Source: Symsagittifera roscoffensis (Eukaryota; Xenacoelomorpha; Acoela; Convolutidae). From it: a DNA stretch of 60,000 nt. This document shows positions 44,146 to 55,500 of this stretch, piece after piece. Both the position numbers and the translations under genes were made by a program. The DNA lies in the NCBI RefSeq assembly GCF_963678635.1, contig NC_087067.1, forward strand, positions 47,730,001-47,790,000, given 5' to 3'. Below the pieces are notes generated by a model, which did not search any database, had not been told where the DNA came from, and was given only the letters and a program-made list of their open reading frames with translations. Position 1 is the stretch's first letter, and each line of letters begins with the position of its first letter.

Positions 44146-45930
44146 AGTTAAGCCTCTTATTTGACAATTCACGCTAACGGTGAAGGGTCTTATCGCTTGC
44201 CTAAATTCGGCTCGATTAAGGTCTTCTTGTGCCTTTAGCCTTCCCTTTTGTCTAGAAGAGTCTAAAGTTACTTTATTCAATCGCTATCACCTTTTGGTAG
44301 GGGTTTAAGGGCTTTCCAAAATAGTTTTATAAAACGTTAGGGGTCTACCCTCCCAAATTGGGGAATTTGCTAAAAACAATCTCAAAAAATTTTCACACTT
44401 GCTTTTTCGAAAAATCCTTGTACCTACTAGTAAGTTCTGCTAATTTCTGATCTAATGGTACCAAGATCAACTCGATCTATCTAGTCGTTCAAAAGTTATT
44501 AGCCAAAACGTCTTTCTTCCAAACTCAAAAATTTTCTCTCTTATAGGTTCCGCCTAAATTTTCGCAGTTCCGTTCTTTTCGACCTAAAATATATTGATCC
44601 GAGCTCAAAAGGCCTATACTCTTCTAGTTCAATGCAAAAAACCCGATCTAAAACACTTTAATTGAAAAAGTTTGCAAAAAACTATGCTATTTGATGAATC
44701 CACTGAATCAAACACGTTAAGCTTGATTTCTCTGTAACCCGGAAGTCTTTCGGAAAGCGGGTTTTAAAACCTGTAGATTCACTAATGGACGTTGTCCGAA
44801 CAACTATTTTTACTGTTCTAACTCAAAAATTTCAAAAAATTTTCTGATTTTATATGTTTCGTACTATCAAAAATCGCGAAAACTCGGTTTTCGGTACCAA
44901 AATAGTTCCAACCACTTCCGAACTAAACTTAACCGGCTCTACTATTATAGTAGTGCAATTACGATGTAACACACTAATTTACAGTTTTTTTTCCGTTTCA
45001 AAAAATATCGATATATCAAAAATCGCGATTTGTGGGGGGATCAAAATATCGCTATTTTGACCCTAAAAACCTGTCTGCTTTCTGTGTTTTTCTTGGCTAT
45101 ATAAGTAATATTATTAGTAATACTATACCCCTCCGGGTTTGTTTAATATCCGAATTAAGGTGCTTAACTCGGATATTCGCAGTTCGTTGAAGGGTCACTA
45201 CAGTGCAGCACTGTCGAGCCCCCCGCAGATCACTATCTTACTTTTTGTACCAAAAGGGATACAAAACTTGTTAACGATACCCAACAGTTTATTGTTGTTG
45301 TCGTGGAGCCCCTTCTTGTTGCTCCTTGTACTGCTTGCCGGATCAATCTTCTCCCAAGACCCTTACGAAACGAGCGCAAATCAGCAGACCCTTCCGGATT
45401 GAGCGCAATTTATCATTAACGTGCTTAAATGCTCAAATAACCCTACAGTACAAGCCTCACAAACGGGCCACAAAATTGATTGTAACAATCCTGACTGATA
45501 TAAATGTCTGTAATAACAATATATCTATCAACAACAAACGGGGGGGTCGGATCACATCTTGTCTGGCGGGATGATTTCTACTGATTTTTTACTTTTTTAC
45601 TGTTTTTGGTTTTGTCAGTTATTTTTTATGTTTTTTGTTTTTCTTGGGTACTATACTACTTTTTGTTTGGTTTTATATATATCTTTAAGTGTTTTTGGTC
45701 ACAAACCTCTCAGGGAACGAGGGGATGGCCGATCCCCCCACCCTTCCTGGTTCTTGAATTTTGGGTCTTAACAAGGTTAAAAAGCTATTCACGTTAATCC
45801 GGAAGGCTTCCGCTTTCGGAACTACCCTTCCGCCCGGCGGTTTAGGCCTATTAAGGGCGTTAATGTGAGCATCCGCTCGGCGCGGAGTGCTCGTTAACGG
45901 TTCTGCCGGTCATGATGCTAAAAAAGAATA

Positions 45931-45946
45931 ACACCCAGGAGTGCCA
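45931..45946 (-). promoter_or_regulatory. Candidate tRNA primer-binding site
   Basis: On the minus strand TGGCACTCCTGGGTGT lies 12 bases inside the 5' LTR. It starts with TGG, complementary to tRNA CCA ends. The same site with small changes (TGGCTCTCCTGGGTG, TGGCGCTCCTGG) lies beside the macro-repeat LTRs at 50,180-50,197 and 51,991-52,003, supporting function. The tRNA species was not determined. Confidence 0.5.
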
Positions 45947-45958
45947 TAAAAACATCTA

Positions 45959-46870
45959 TGTAACATTCGCCCGGAAGATACATATCGACGGAAAATAAAA
46001 CTAAGTCCTAAGACGACTGGCCAGCGTCTAAACAGAGCTTTACATGCTTTTAACCGTCTCTACCAAAGCCAGTTCTTTTGGTGGTCTTTCTAACATCGGG
46101 TCGACAAAAATGTTACTGCTCTCGGCTTCGGTCAAAACACTCAAAGTAACTTAATTACGTGCAGAAATAGTGAGCTCATGGCTGGTTCTCAGTATCCCCA
46201 GACCACGAGGTCACTCCTAAAAACAGGCCTACTACTATTTGTTGGATTATGTTTGTTTTTGTTCAGTAGATAAAAATCATCATCTCCATCGAAGATGGAT
46301 CAACCCTTTCCCCCAACTCCTAGCTTCTCATCCTCGTAAAATTAATTCAGATATTCATTAAATTCAATTCAGGACATAATAGGGAAGCTAAAAGTTCATA
46401 TAAGAGGCTGAGAGTTTCAGTCCCGAGACCCCTCCGGATTCTTGAATCCGGGGAAATAAGACCTTTACCTTTCTCCCGGAGGGCTGTCTTCCACCCTTCA
46501 CCATTGTTCGCAACGGCCTTGCAACTATTGTAGCGACACAATAGTTGCAACTCGGAACGGTCTCTGCTAACTCTGCAGCTTGTCGTTGTTTTTCAATCAC
46601 AATCTTAGTTGTTATCGCTATCGCAACTAATGTTGTTGTGTTTATTTCAATTTCTTCTCTAAAATGGCCGTTTTTGACGTTTCTTAGATCTATTACGTCA
46701 TCAATTCGAATTTTTAAAATTTAGGAATTTCCGAATCCTTCAGCCTTCACGATTTGTCCCATTGTTCGAATAACGCTCTTATTCCAACAAAATCGCCAAT
46801 TCGGAAGGTTCGCTGCTAAAAACTCGAAATTGCTGCTTCTGCATTTTTTCCATTCTGGTCGAATGTCACA
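45959..46870 (-). repeat. Element B 5' LTR
   Basis: 912 bp, TGTAACATTCG to CGAATGTCACA on the + strand. It matches 18,832-19,743 throughout with about 5% differences by eye and no length change. It carries the 13-bp inverted repeat at 46,519-46,550. Flanked on the right by the interrupted macro-repeat LTR. Confidence 0.85.
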
Positions 46871-47357
46871 TTGAGTACTTACATACCGACACGATATCTA
46901 GAAACGAGTAACTAAGTCATAAAGTAATTCTAGAATTAATCCGGTAACCAAGTTCAACTCAAGAAGTTTGAAATGAATAAGTTTTAACTCCAGACAAAAG
47001 GTTTCTATTTGGACCATTGGGCAACTTCAGCTGTCCACCTTTCCACCGATGGTTCACTCTGGTCCAATCGATCTTCATTTTTTGCTCCCGTCGCGATTTG
47101 TTCCTGTCACTCTCGATCCTTTGCCAAGAAGAAGACAGCTCTACTCTCGTTCAATTTATATGGCGGAACTGCGAATACCAATTTCACGCTCCTAAGTTTT
47201 GGACAACTTTCCCGCGTTTATAGTTTGATTCTTGTGAAGTCGCGAGAAACTTGAGCATGACAGGCTCAATTCGAATTTTTTAAAAATTGTATTTTACCCC
47301 AAAATCAAGACTAAACGTTGCTCAAGGTCAAACTTCCAAATATAACCGACTGGCACA
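46871..47357 (-). repeat. Macro-repeat LTR copy 2, right part
   Basis: Continues the LTR broken at 18,831 and ends CGACTGGCACA. From 46,920 on it is almost identical to 9,540-9,977, so this copy and copy 1 are close relatives. Confidence 0.8.
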
Positions 47358-47972
47358 TACGGTTCAGATCGTATCTGCCGCTATTGAAACCCAACACCGG
47401 TAAGCTATTAACTTAGCGCTCCAAATGCTGTTTCAAGTCGATCAGCCAATTTTTTTTTGAATTCTCAAGAACTGCGTTGACATGGCATCTTTCTCGTCAT
47501 CTTATCCTCAACACATTCATCTTCATAATCCAAGACTTCTAGTCTTTCAGTTAAAATTATAGCATTGGGTTTATCAAAGATTTTTTGGCAGTTGACAGTG
47601 TTTTGACTCGATCGATTTCTTAAAACTTGGTTCTCATTTGTAATTTGCTTTTTTTAAACCAGAAGTTCCAAGCTGGAAACAAAAGCAATTCTTAGAATGT
47701 CTGGAACTTTTTCTCACCAGAAAATTGGATCATCTTGCATATTTGAAGATTATGAGACGTAAATAGGGGCATGTTTTCCAATCCAAGTATTTTTCCGGTT
47801 GCTTTCAATTCTTCTGTGGGAAAACAGATGGATTCGAAGTCAAAAACTGCTACATTACCAAATAGTTTCTGATCGTCAATGTAGGAAATGTTGAATCCAT
47901 CCAGATCCTCGAATATTTTTTCCCGTAGTGTGTACGCGTTTTTGGGTTAAATATATCGCACTCTATCTTCAC
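47358..47972 (-). pseudogene. polB fragment, duplicated copy 2
   Basis: Starts at the same polB position as the fragments at 9,978, 51,065 and 58,260 and runs further, to ...CTCTATCTTCA, where satellite array II begins. The minus strand encodes the exonuclease I region (VAVFDFESICFP, about 47,830-47,865) and the segment around LKQHLERY. Frameshifts and stops are present. Confidence 0.75.
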
Positions 47973-48605
47973 ACGTTGGTAACTTCCGGTAGCTGGCACC
48001 TTCAAGTGTTGGTACCTTCGCTCAAGTGTTGTTATCCTTAAGTAGGGTCTTGGAACCCTTCTGTACTGTCCTAGAGTCATTCGCTCGAGTGTTGTGATAC
48101 CCAGGTATGGTCTTGGGACCCTTCCGTACTGTCCTAGGACCCTTGTCTCGAGTGTTGTGATCCTTAGGTAGGGTCTTGGGACCCCTCCTTACTGTCCTAG
48201 GACCCTTCTCTCGAATGTTGTAATCCTTGGGTAGGGTGTTGAGACCCTTCTGTACTGTCCTAGGCCACTTCGGTACTGTTGTGGGATCGTTCGCTCAAGT
48301 GTTGGTACCTTCCAGTGGTTTCTTGGGACCCTTCGCTCAAGTGTTGTTATCCTTAGGTATGGACTTGGGACACTTCTGTACTGTGCTATGACCCTTCGCT
48401 CGAGCGTTGTGATCCCTAGGTACTACGGTCTTGGGACCCTTCCGTACTGTCCTACGACTCTTCTCTCGAGTGTTGTGATCCTTAGGTAGGGTCTTGGGAC
48501 CCTTCTGTACTGCCCAAGGACACTTCGCTTTAGTGTGTGGGTTTTTCTGTAGGGTCCTGGGACCCTTAGATCCTTATCCCAGCACTCAGGTGTTTGGACC
48601 CTTAG
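47973..48605. repeat. 63-bp satellite, array II
   Basis: About ten units of the GGTCTTGGGACCC/GTCCTAGGACCC/GAGTGTTGTGATCCTTAGG family, moderately diverged. It abuts the polB fragment at the same junction as array III (CTATCTTCACACGTTGGTA). Confidence 0.85.
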
Positions 48606-50208
48606 ATCACTATCCCAGGACTACTCACAAGACTCTTGGGCTGCTTTCACTGCCGTAGCCCATTTATTAAAACTCTTCATCTGACCTTCCAGTACCATTT
48701 CCTGTCCGGAACCCGTTTGTAGAATCTCCCTGTACCCTAACTCGATTGTTAGGATGTCCAGTCCACTAACACAGTACCTCCTCTAGAACTTGTATCACAA
48801 ATCCCCAAAACCCGATTCTGTTAATCTAAACTTTTCTTTTCTAAGTCCCTTGAATTTCTTTTCATTTACTATTTGCAATGCAAGTCGAAAAACGACTTGC
48901 TTTTGAACTTACTTTATGATCGCTGTTGACTAAAATTCAGCGAAAGTCAAACCCAAAAATCGTAGAGCTCAAATGAGAAAAATCACAAAAACAAGAAAAT
49001 TTTGTATATCAAAAATGCAATTTCGACAATGCTTGTCTTTTGTAAAAAAAAAACATCTGATACCTGACTGTCAAGCATTTTTCCTCCCCCAAACTAGCGT
49101 TCATATGGGGTTTTCACTTTTTGGCTGCCGAAAACTGTCTATTTCCGATCCCCCACCCGATCCGGCCAGGTTACCTACCTTAATAGGAGTTCGCTATCGA
49201 GGACCTTCGCGTTGCTAATCTTGTTGTGAGTCTTCATTTCAATTGTTCTAATGTAACTAAATCGACGATATCGATTATTTAGTTACTATAAGAAAGCCCT
49301 TTTTTTACAATTTCCAACCCCAACCTTTAACTTAACCAGCTCCCCTGCTAACCTTCCCCCTATCTAGCCCCCACTTAAGCCAAAAATTACCCTAAGCGCG
49401 ATGGGTGCTAAACTCTTGAGAGAAATCCGTAGAACCTGTTTCCAAGCTCTGCTCAAGTAAAAACGTTTCCTCAAAACAGTGGCTATTCGCTTATTCAATT
49501 TTACACTTGACTCTTATAATGTAAAATGGATTTTAATCATACCCGTTTGACAAAAGAGAACACCTCTGTGAACCCTTCTCCGTTTGCTCTGTTTTGCCTT
49601 GATTACACTGCTGGATGCTTCTTTCCCAGTCAGATGTCCCCTGTCTCTGGGGTCTCTATCCCGAGTACCACTTTCCCACTTGGCTGGTCAACTGTTCCAG
49701 TCAAGTCTTCCAGTGGTCCGCTGATGTCACAAGCTATCTGAAAACCCTTTTAACATCCCTAGGTCGGGCACCTGGTCAACGTTGCTGGTTTGATCGAGAC
49801 GATCGGTATTTTTGAAAACAGTATGCATATACTAATTTAACTAAAAATAAGGTTTGATCCACCTAATCTGAAAATCAAAGCAACTGTTTGTTTTGTATTT
49901 TATTTCGTTTTTCGTTCTTATTTCAAACCTTTTTTGTTTTTTTGTTTCGCTTTTTGCTTTTCCCCGTTATTTGTCCCGCTAGTGGCCTCCTTTACTCAGT
50001 TAGCTAGGCCTCGTTTTGGAAAGCGCACTGAGATTTTTTTCAAGTTATCTAAAAAATCTATCACGAAACAACCACAAGGTGGACACGTTCCCGTTGAACC
50101 GTACCACCGGTACTCTAGAATGAGCATGTAGCCTGGAGCTGCGTCAAGTGGGTTCGATCCCGTAGTCATGATCTCGTAAAAACACCCAGGAGAGCCATAA
50201 AAAACCTA
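48606..50208. repeat. Macro-repeat internal segment, copy 2
   Basis: Homologous to 16,871-18,437 and 55,806-57,431. It shares the CTGCCGTAGCCCA start, the GACGATATCGATT palindromic stretch (about 49,262), the plus-strand ATGGATTTTA frame (49,526-49,741, 71 codons) and the primer-site-like end. No gene supported. Confidence 0.7.
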
Positions 50209-51064
50209 TGTAACAGTCGCCTACTTAAGTCACATATGAGGTTAAAGAAAAATAGGCCCTATAACCAAGACACTATCTCTTGAATTTTTCTACCTCAAAC
50301 GGTCGGAGCCAATTCGGTTCACTTGCGAAACGAGACTACAAACCGTGTAACAGCTTAAAGGCTACTACCAAATTACTCCCACTCTAGAAAATAAGAACGT
50401 TACCATGGTCAGGTCTCAAAATACCTAAAACAGACGAACGCCGTAAAAACAGGGTCGGAACCATAGGTATACAGTACTTTTTATTAGACAGTGGACCTTT
50501 GATCCATTTTAGATGAATCAACCTGAAACTCTCACTAACTCAACCTAATAATGTAGAACACACTCAAAAAATATAAATTGGGGACTTACATACCGACACG
50601 ATTTCAAGAATTGAGTAACTAAATTATAAAGTAACTCTAGAACTAATCCAGTAACTATGTTCAACTCAAGAAGTTTGAAATGAGTAAATTTCAACTCAAG
50701 ACACAAGTTTTGTATTTGGATCATTGGGCAACTTCAGCTGTCCACCTTTCCAACGAAAGTTCACTCTGGTGCAATCGATCTTCTTTATTTGTTCCCGTCA
50801 CGGTTTGTACCCCTCAAACTCGATCTTACGTCAAGAGTATGCCAGATCTACTCTCGTTCGATTAAAATGAAAAAATTGCGAATAAAAATTTCACGATTCT
50901 GTTTTTTGGACTACTTTCCCGTGTTTGTAGTTCGATTCTTCTGAAGTCCCGAGAAACTTGAGCATGACAGGCTCAGTTCGAATTTTTGAAAAATTGCATG
51001 TCACCCCAAAACCAAGACTAAACGTTGCTCAAGCTCAAACATCCAAATATAACCAAATTGCACA
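50209..51064 (-). repeat. Macro-repeat LTR copy 3 (856 bp)
   Basis: Starts TGTAACAGTCG and ends ATTGCACA, followed by polB sequence. Full-length relative to copy 1. The primer-site-like motif lies 12 bases to its left, as in element B, so it is a 5' LTR of a minus-oriented element. Confidence 0.8.
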
Positions 51065-51366
51065 TAAGGCACATATCGTATCTGCCGCTATTGAAACCGA
51101 ACACCGGTAAGCTAGTAACATAGCGCTCTAAATGCTGTTTCAAGTCGATCAGCTCATTTTTTTGAACTCTCAAGAAATGCGTCGACACTTCATCTTCCTC
51201 GCCATCCTATCCTCAACACATTCATCTTCATAATCGAAGACTTCTAGTTTTTCAGTTAAAGTTTTAGCATTGAGTTTATCAAAGATTTTTTTGACTGGAT
51301 CGTTGACGAAGTTTCGATCAATTTCTTGAATCTTGGTTCTCATTTGTAATTTGCTTTTTTAGCCAG
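51065..51366 (-). pseudogene. polB fragment, duplicated copy 3
   Basis: Same start as the other fragments. It ends at TTTAGCCAG, then switches abruptly to the middle of the internal segment (equivalent of about 49,575), so a deletion or recombination removed the remaining polB fragment and the satellite array. Confidence 0.7.
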
Positions 51367-52013
51367 CTGTGAACTATTCCCGGTTTGCTCTGTTCTACAT
51401 TAATCACGCTGCCGGATGGCTCTTTCCCAGTCGGGTGTCCTCTGTCTCTAAGGTCTCTATCCCGAGTACCACTTTCCAACTTGGCTGGTCGCCTGTTCCA
51501 GTCAAGTCTCCCAGTGGTCCGCTGATGTCACAAGCTATCTGAAAACCCTTTCAACGCTCCTGGGTTGGGCACCTGGTCAACGATGCTGGTTTGGTCGAAA
51601 CGAACGTTCTTATTGAAAACAGTATGCGTCAACTATTTTAATTAAAATTAATGTTTGATCCACCTAATCTGAAAGTCAAAACCACTGCCCGTTTTGCATT
51701 TTATTTCGTATTTTGTTCCTATTTCTAATCTTTTTTGGTTTTTTGTTTCGCTTTTTGACTTTTACCCGTTTTTGTTCCCCTAGTGGCCCCCTTTACTCGG
51801 TTAGCTAGGCCTCGCTCCGGAAAGCGCAGCGGAGATTTTTTTCGAGTTTTCTTAAAAAACTCTTACGGTACAAGCAGAAGGTGGACACTTCCCGTTGAGC
51901 CGTACCACCAACCGGTACTCTAGAATGGATATGTAGCCTAGAGCAGCGTCAAGTGGGCTCGATCCCGTAGTCATGATGTCGTAAAAATTTCCAGGAGCGC
52001 CATAAAAACACTA
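51367..52013. repeat. Macro-repeat internal segment, partial copy 3
   Basis: Matches the last 640 bp of the internal segment and ends in CCAGGAGCGCCATAAAAACACTA beside an LTR. Lacks the upstream 900 bp and satellite. Confidence 0.7.
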
Positions 52014-52393
52014 TGTAACATCCGCCTACTTAAGCCACATATGAGGCCCTATAACCATTGGTTCAAGAGTCAGGGACACTATCTCTTGTATTTTTCTACC
52101 TCAAACGGTCGGAGCCAATTCGGTTCACTTACGACATGAGACTACAAACCGTGTTACACCTTAAAGGCTACTACCAAAATACCAGCCCACTCTAGAAAAA
52201 AAGAACGTCCCCTTGGTCAGGTCTCTAAATACCTAAAACAAGCGAACGCCGTGTTAAAAACAGGGTCAGAACCTTACGTATAAAGTACTTTTTAGTAGAC
52301 AGTGGACCATTGATCCATTCCAGATGGATCAATCTAAAACTCTCTCTAACTCAAGAGACAAGAATGTAAAACACACTCAAGAAAGTTAAATTG
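52014..52393 (-). repeat. Macro-repeat LTR copy 4, truncated
   Basis: Starts TGTAACATCCG and stops at AAGTTAAATTG, the same LTR position at which element B inserted in copy 2. It shares copy-2-specific variants (CTCTAAATACC, TAGTAGACAGTGGACCATTGATCCATTCC). It then jumps into a polB fragment. Confidence 0.75.
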
Positions 52394-52526
52394 ACTACAA
52401 ACTGCTACATTACCAAATAGTTTCTGAGCTTCAATGTAGGGAACGTTGAATCCATCCGGTTGCTCGAATAATTTTTCCTGTAGTGTGTACGCGTTTTTGG
52501 GTTAAATATGTCGCACTCTATCTTCA
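52394..52526 (-). pseudogene. polB fragment, duplicated copy 4 (short)
   Basis: 133 bp equivalent to about 47,842-47,972, joined directly to the truncated LTR on its left and satellite array III on its right. Confidence 0.65.
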
Positions 52527-55500
52527 CACGTTGGTACTTTCCGGTAGCTGGTACCTTCAAGTGTTGGTACCTTCTGATATGGTCCTGGGAACCTTCGCTC
52601 AAGTGTTGTTATCCTTAGGGAGGGTCTTGGGACCGTTCTAGACTGTCCTAGGACACTTCTCTTGAGTGTTGTGATTTTTAGGTAGGGTCTTGGGACCCCT
52701 CCGTACTGTCCTAGGATCCTTCTCTCGAGTGTTGTGATCTTTAGGTAGGGTCTTGGAACCGTTCCGTACTGTCCTAGAATCCTTCTCTTGAGTGTTGTGA
52801 TCCTTACGTAGTGTCTTGGGACCCTTCCGTACTGTCCTAGGACACTTCTCTCGAGTGTTGTGATCCTTAGGTAGGGCCTTGGGACCCTTCCGTACTGTCA
52901 TATGACCCTTCTCTTGAGTGTTGTGATCCTTAGGTAGAGTCTTGGGACACTTTCGTACTGTCCTGGGACACTTCTCTCGAGTGTTGTGATCCTTAGGTAG
53001 GGCCTTGGGACCGTTACGTACTGTCATAGGAACCTTCTCTCGAGTGTTGTGATCCTTAGTTAGGGTCTTGGGACCCTTCTGTACTGTCCTAGGACACTTT
53101 CCTTGAGTGTTGTGATCCTTAGGTAGTGCCTTGGGACCATTCTGTACTGTCATAGGACCCTTCTCTCGAGTGTTGTGATCCTTAGTTAGGGTCTTGGGAC
53201 CCTTCTGTACTGTCCTAGGACACTTCGGTGCTGTCCTGGGACCCTTCGCGCAAGTGTTGGTACCTTCCGGTAGGGTCTTGGGACCCTTCGCTCAAGTGTT
53301 GTTTTCCTTAAGTACGGTTTTGAGACCCTTCTCTACTGTCTTAGGACCCTTCGCTCGAGCGTTGTGATCCCTAGGTACGGTCTTGGTAGCCTTCCGTACT
53401 GTCCTAGGACCCTTCTCTCGAGTGTTGTGATCCTTAGGTAGAGCCTTGGGACCGTTACCTACTGTCATAGGACCCTTTTCTCGAGTGTTGTGATCCTTAG
53501 GTAGGGTATTGGGACACTTCCGTACTGTCCTAGGACACTTTTCCCGAGTGTTGTGATCCTTAGGTAAGGCCTTGGGATCGTTACGTACTGTCATAGGACC
53601 CTTCTCTCGAGTGTTGTGATCCTTAGTTGGGGTCTTGGGACCCTTCTGTACTGTCCTAGGATACTTCTCTTGAGTGTTGTGATCCTTAAATAGAGCCTTG
53701 AGACCATTCCGTACTGTCATAGGACCCTTCTCTCGAGTGTTGTGATCCTTAGTTAGGGCTTGGGACCCTTCTGTACTTTCCTAGGACACTTCGGTGCTGT
53801 CCTGGGACCCTTCGCGCAAGTGTTGGTATCTTCCGGTAGGGTCTTGGGACCCTTCGCTCAAGTTTTGTTATCCTTAAGTACGGTTTTGGGACCCTTCTGT
53901 ACTGTCTTAGGACCCTTCGCTCGAGCGTTGTGATCCCTAGGTACGGTCTTGGTAGCCTTCCGTACTGTCCTAGGACCCTTCTCTCGAGTGTTGTGATCCT
54001 TAGCTAGGATCTTGGGACCCTTCCGTACTGTCCTAGGACACTTCTCTCGAGTGTTGTGATCCCTAGGTAGGGCCTTGGAACTCTTCCGTACTGTTATGTG
54101 ACCCTTCTCTTGAGTGTTGTGATCCTTAGGTAGGGTATTGGGACACTTCAGTACTGTCCTAGGACACTTTTCTCGAGTATTGTAATCCTTAGGTAGGGCC
54201 ATGGGACCATTCCGTACTGTCATAGAACCCTTCTCTCGAGTGTTGTGATCCTTAGTTAGGTTCTTGGGACCCGTCTGCACTGTCCTAGGACACTTCGGTA
54301 CTGTCCTGGGACCCTTCGCTCAAGTGTTGCGACCTTTCGGTAGGGTCTTGAGACCCTTCGGTATTGTCCTAGGGCACTTCGGTACTGTCCTGGGACCCTT
54401 TGCGCAAGTGTTGGTACCTTCCGGTAGGGTCTTGGGACCATTCGCTCAAGTGTTGTTATCCTTAAGTACGGTTTTGGGACCCTTCTGTACTGTCTTAGGA
54501 CCCTTCGCTCGAGCGTTGTGATCCCTAGGTACGGTCATGGTACCCTTCCGTACTGTCCTAGGACCCTTCTCTCGAGTGTTGTGATCCTTAGATAGGGCCT
54601 TGGGACCCTTCCGTACTGTCATGTGACCCTTATCTTGAGTGTTGAGATCCTTAGGTAGGGTATTGGGACACTTCCGTAGTGTCCTAGGACACTTTTCTCG
54701 AGTGTTGTGATCCTTAGGTAGGGCCTTGGGACCCTTCCGTACTGTCATAGGACCCTTCTCTCAAGTGTTGTGATCCTTAGTTAGGGTCTTGGGACCCTTC
54801 CGTACTGTCATAGGACCCTTCTCTCAAGTGTTGTGATCCTTAGTTAGGGTCTTGGGACACTTCGGTACTGTCCTGGGGCCTTCGCTCAAGTGTTGCAAGC
54901 TTTCAGCAGGGTCTTGGGACCCTTCGGTATTGTCCTAGGACACTTCGGTACTGTCTTAGGACCCTTCGCTCGAGCGTTGTGATCCCTAGGTACGGTCATG
55001 GTACCCTTCCGTACTGTCCTAGGACCCTTCTCTCGAGTGTTGTGATCCTTAGATAGGGCCTTGGGACCCTTCCGTACTGTCATGTGACCCTTATCTTGAG
55101 TGTTGAGATCCTTAGGTAGGGTATTGGGACACTTCCGTAGTGTCCTAGGACACTTTTCTCGAGTGTTGTGATCCTTAGGTAGGGCCTTGCGACCCTTCCG
55201 TACTGTCCTAGGACACTTTTCTCGAGTGTTGTGATCCTTAGGTAGGGCCTTGGGACCCTTCCGTACTGTCATAGGACCCTTCTCTCAAGTGTTGTGATCC
55301 TTAGTTAGGGTCTTGGGACCCTTCTGTACTGTCCTAGGACACTTCGGTACTGTCCTGGGGCCTTCGCTCAAGTGTTGCAAGCTTTCAGCAGGGTCTTGGG
55401 ACCCTTCGGTATTGTCCTAGGACACTTCGGTACTGTCCTGGGACCCTTCGCGCAAGTGTTGGTACCTTCCGGTAGGATCTTGGGACCCTTCGCTCAAGTG

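Larger units (their letters stand above)
43067..45958 (-). other. Element B 5' leader (2.9 kb)
   Basis: Non-coding, between the 5' LTR and gag. It holds the primer-binding-site candidate, a T-rich tract (about 45,590-45,690) and the CCCCTCCGGATTG motif cluster. A 126-codon minus frame (43,900-44,280) is made partly of that repeat and is not counted as a gene. Confidence 0.6.
18832..46870 (-). mobile_element. Giant Ty3/gypsy LTR retrotransposon B (28,039 bp including a LINE)
   Basis: Two 912-bp LTRs (18,832-19,743 and 45,959-46,870) with TGTAACATTCG...CGAATGTCACA ends flank a minus-strand internal region. The order is leader, gag, protease, RT-RNase H, linker, integrase (split by a LINE), acidic ORF, macrodomain-like gene, about 9 kb mega-ORF, polypurine tract, 3' LTR. 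The target copy is TTG (or CAAT on the minus strand if one T is shared). Without the LINE it is about 24 kb, several times the 5-8 kb of common Ty3/gypsy elements. LTR copies differ at about 5% of positions by eye, which agrees with the many stops. Confidence 0.85.

Noticed and set aside
43900-44280. 126-codon minus-strand frame in element B leader
   Set aside because: It begins at a non-ATG codon after stops and its second half is a translation of the CCCCTCCGGATTG repeats.
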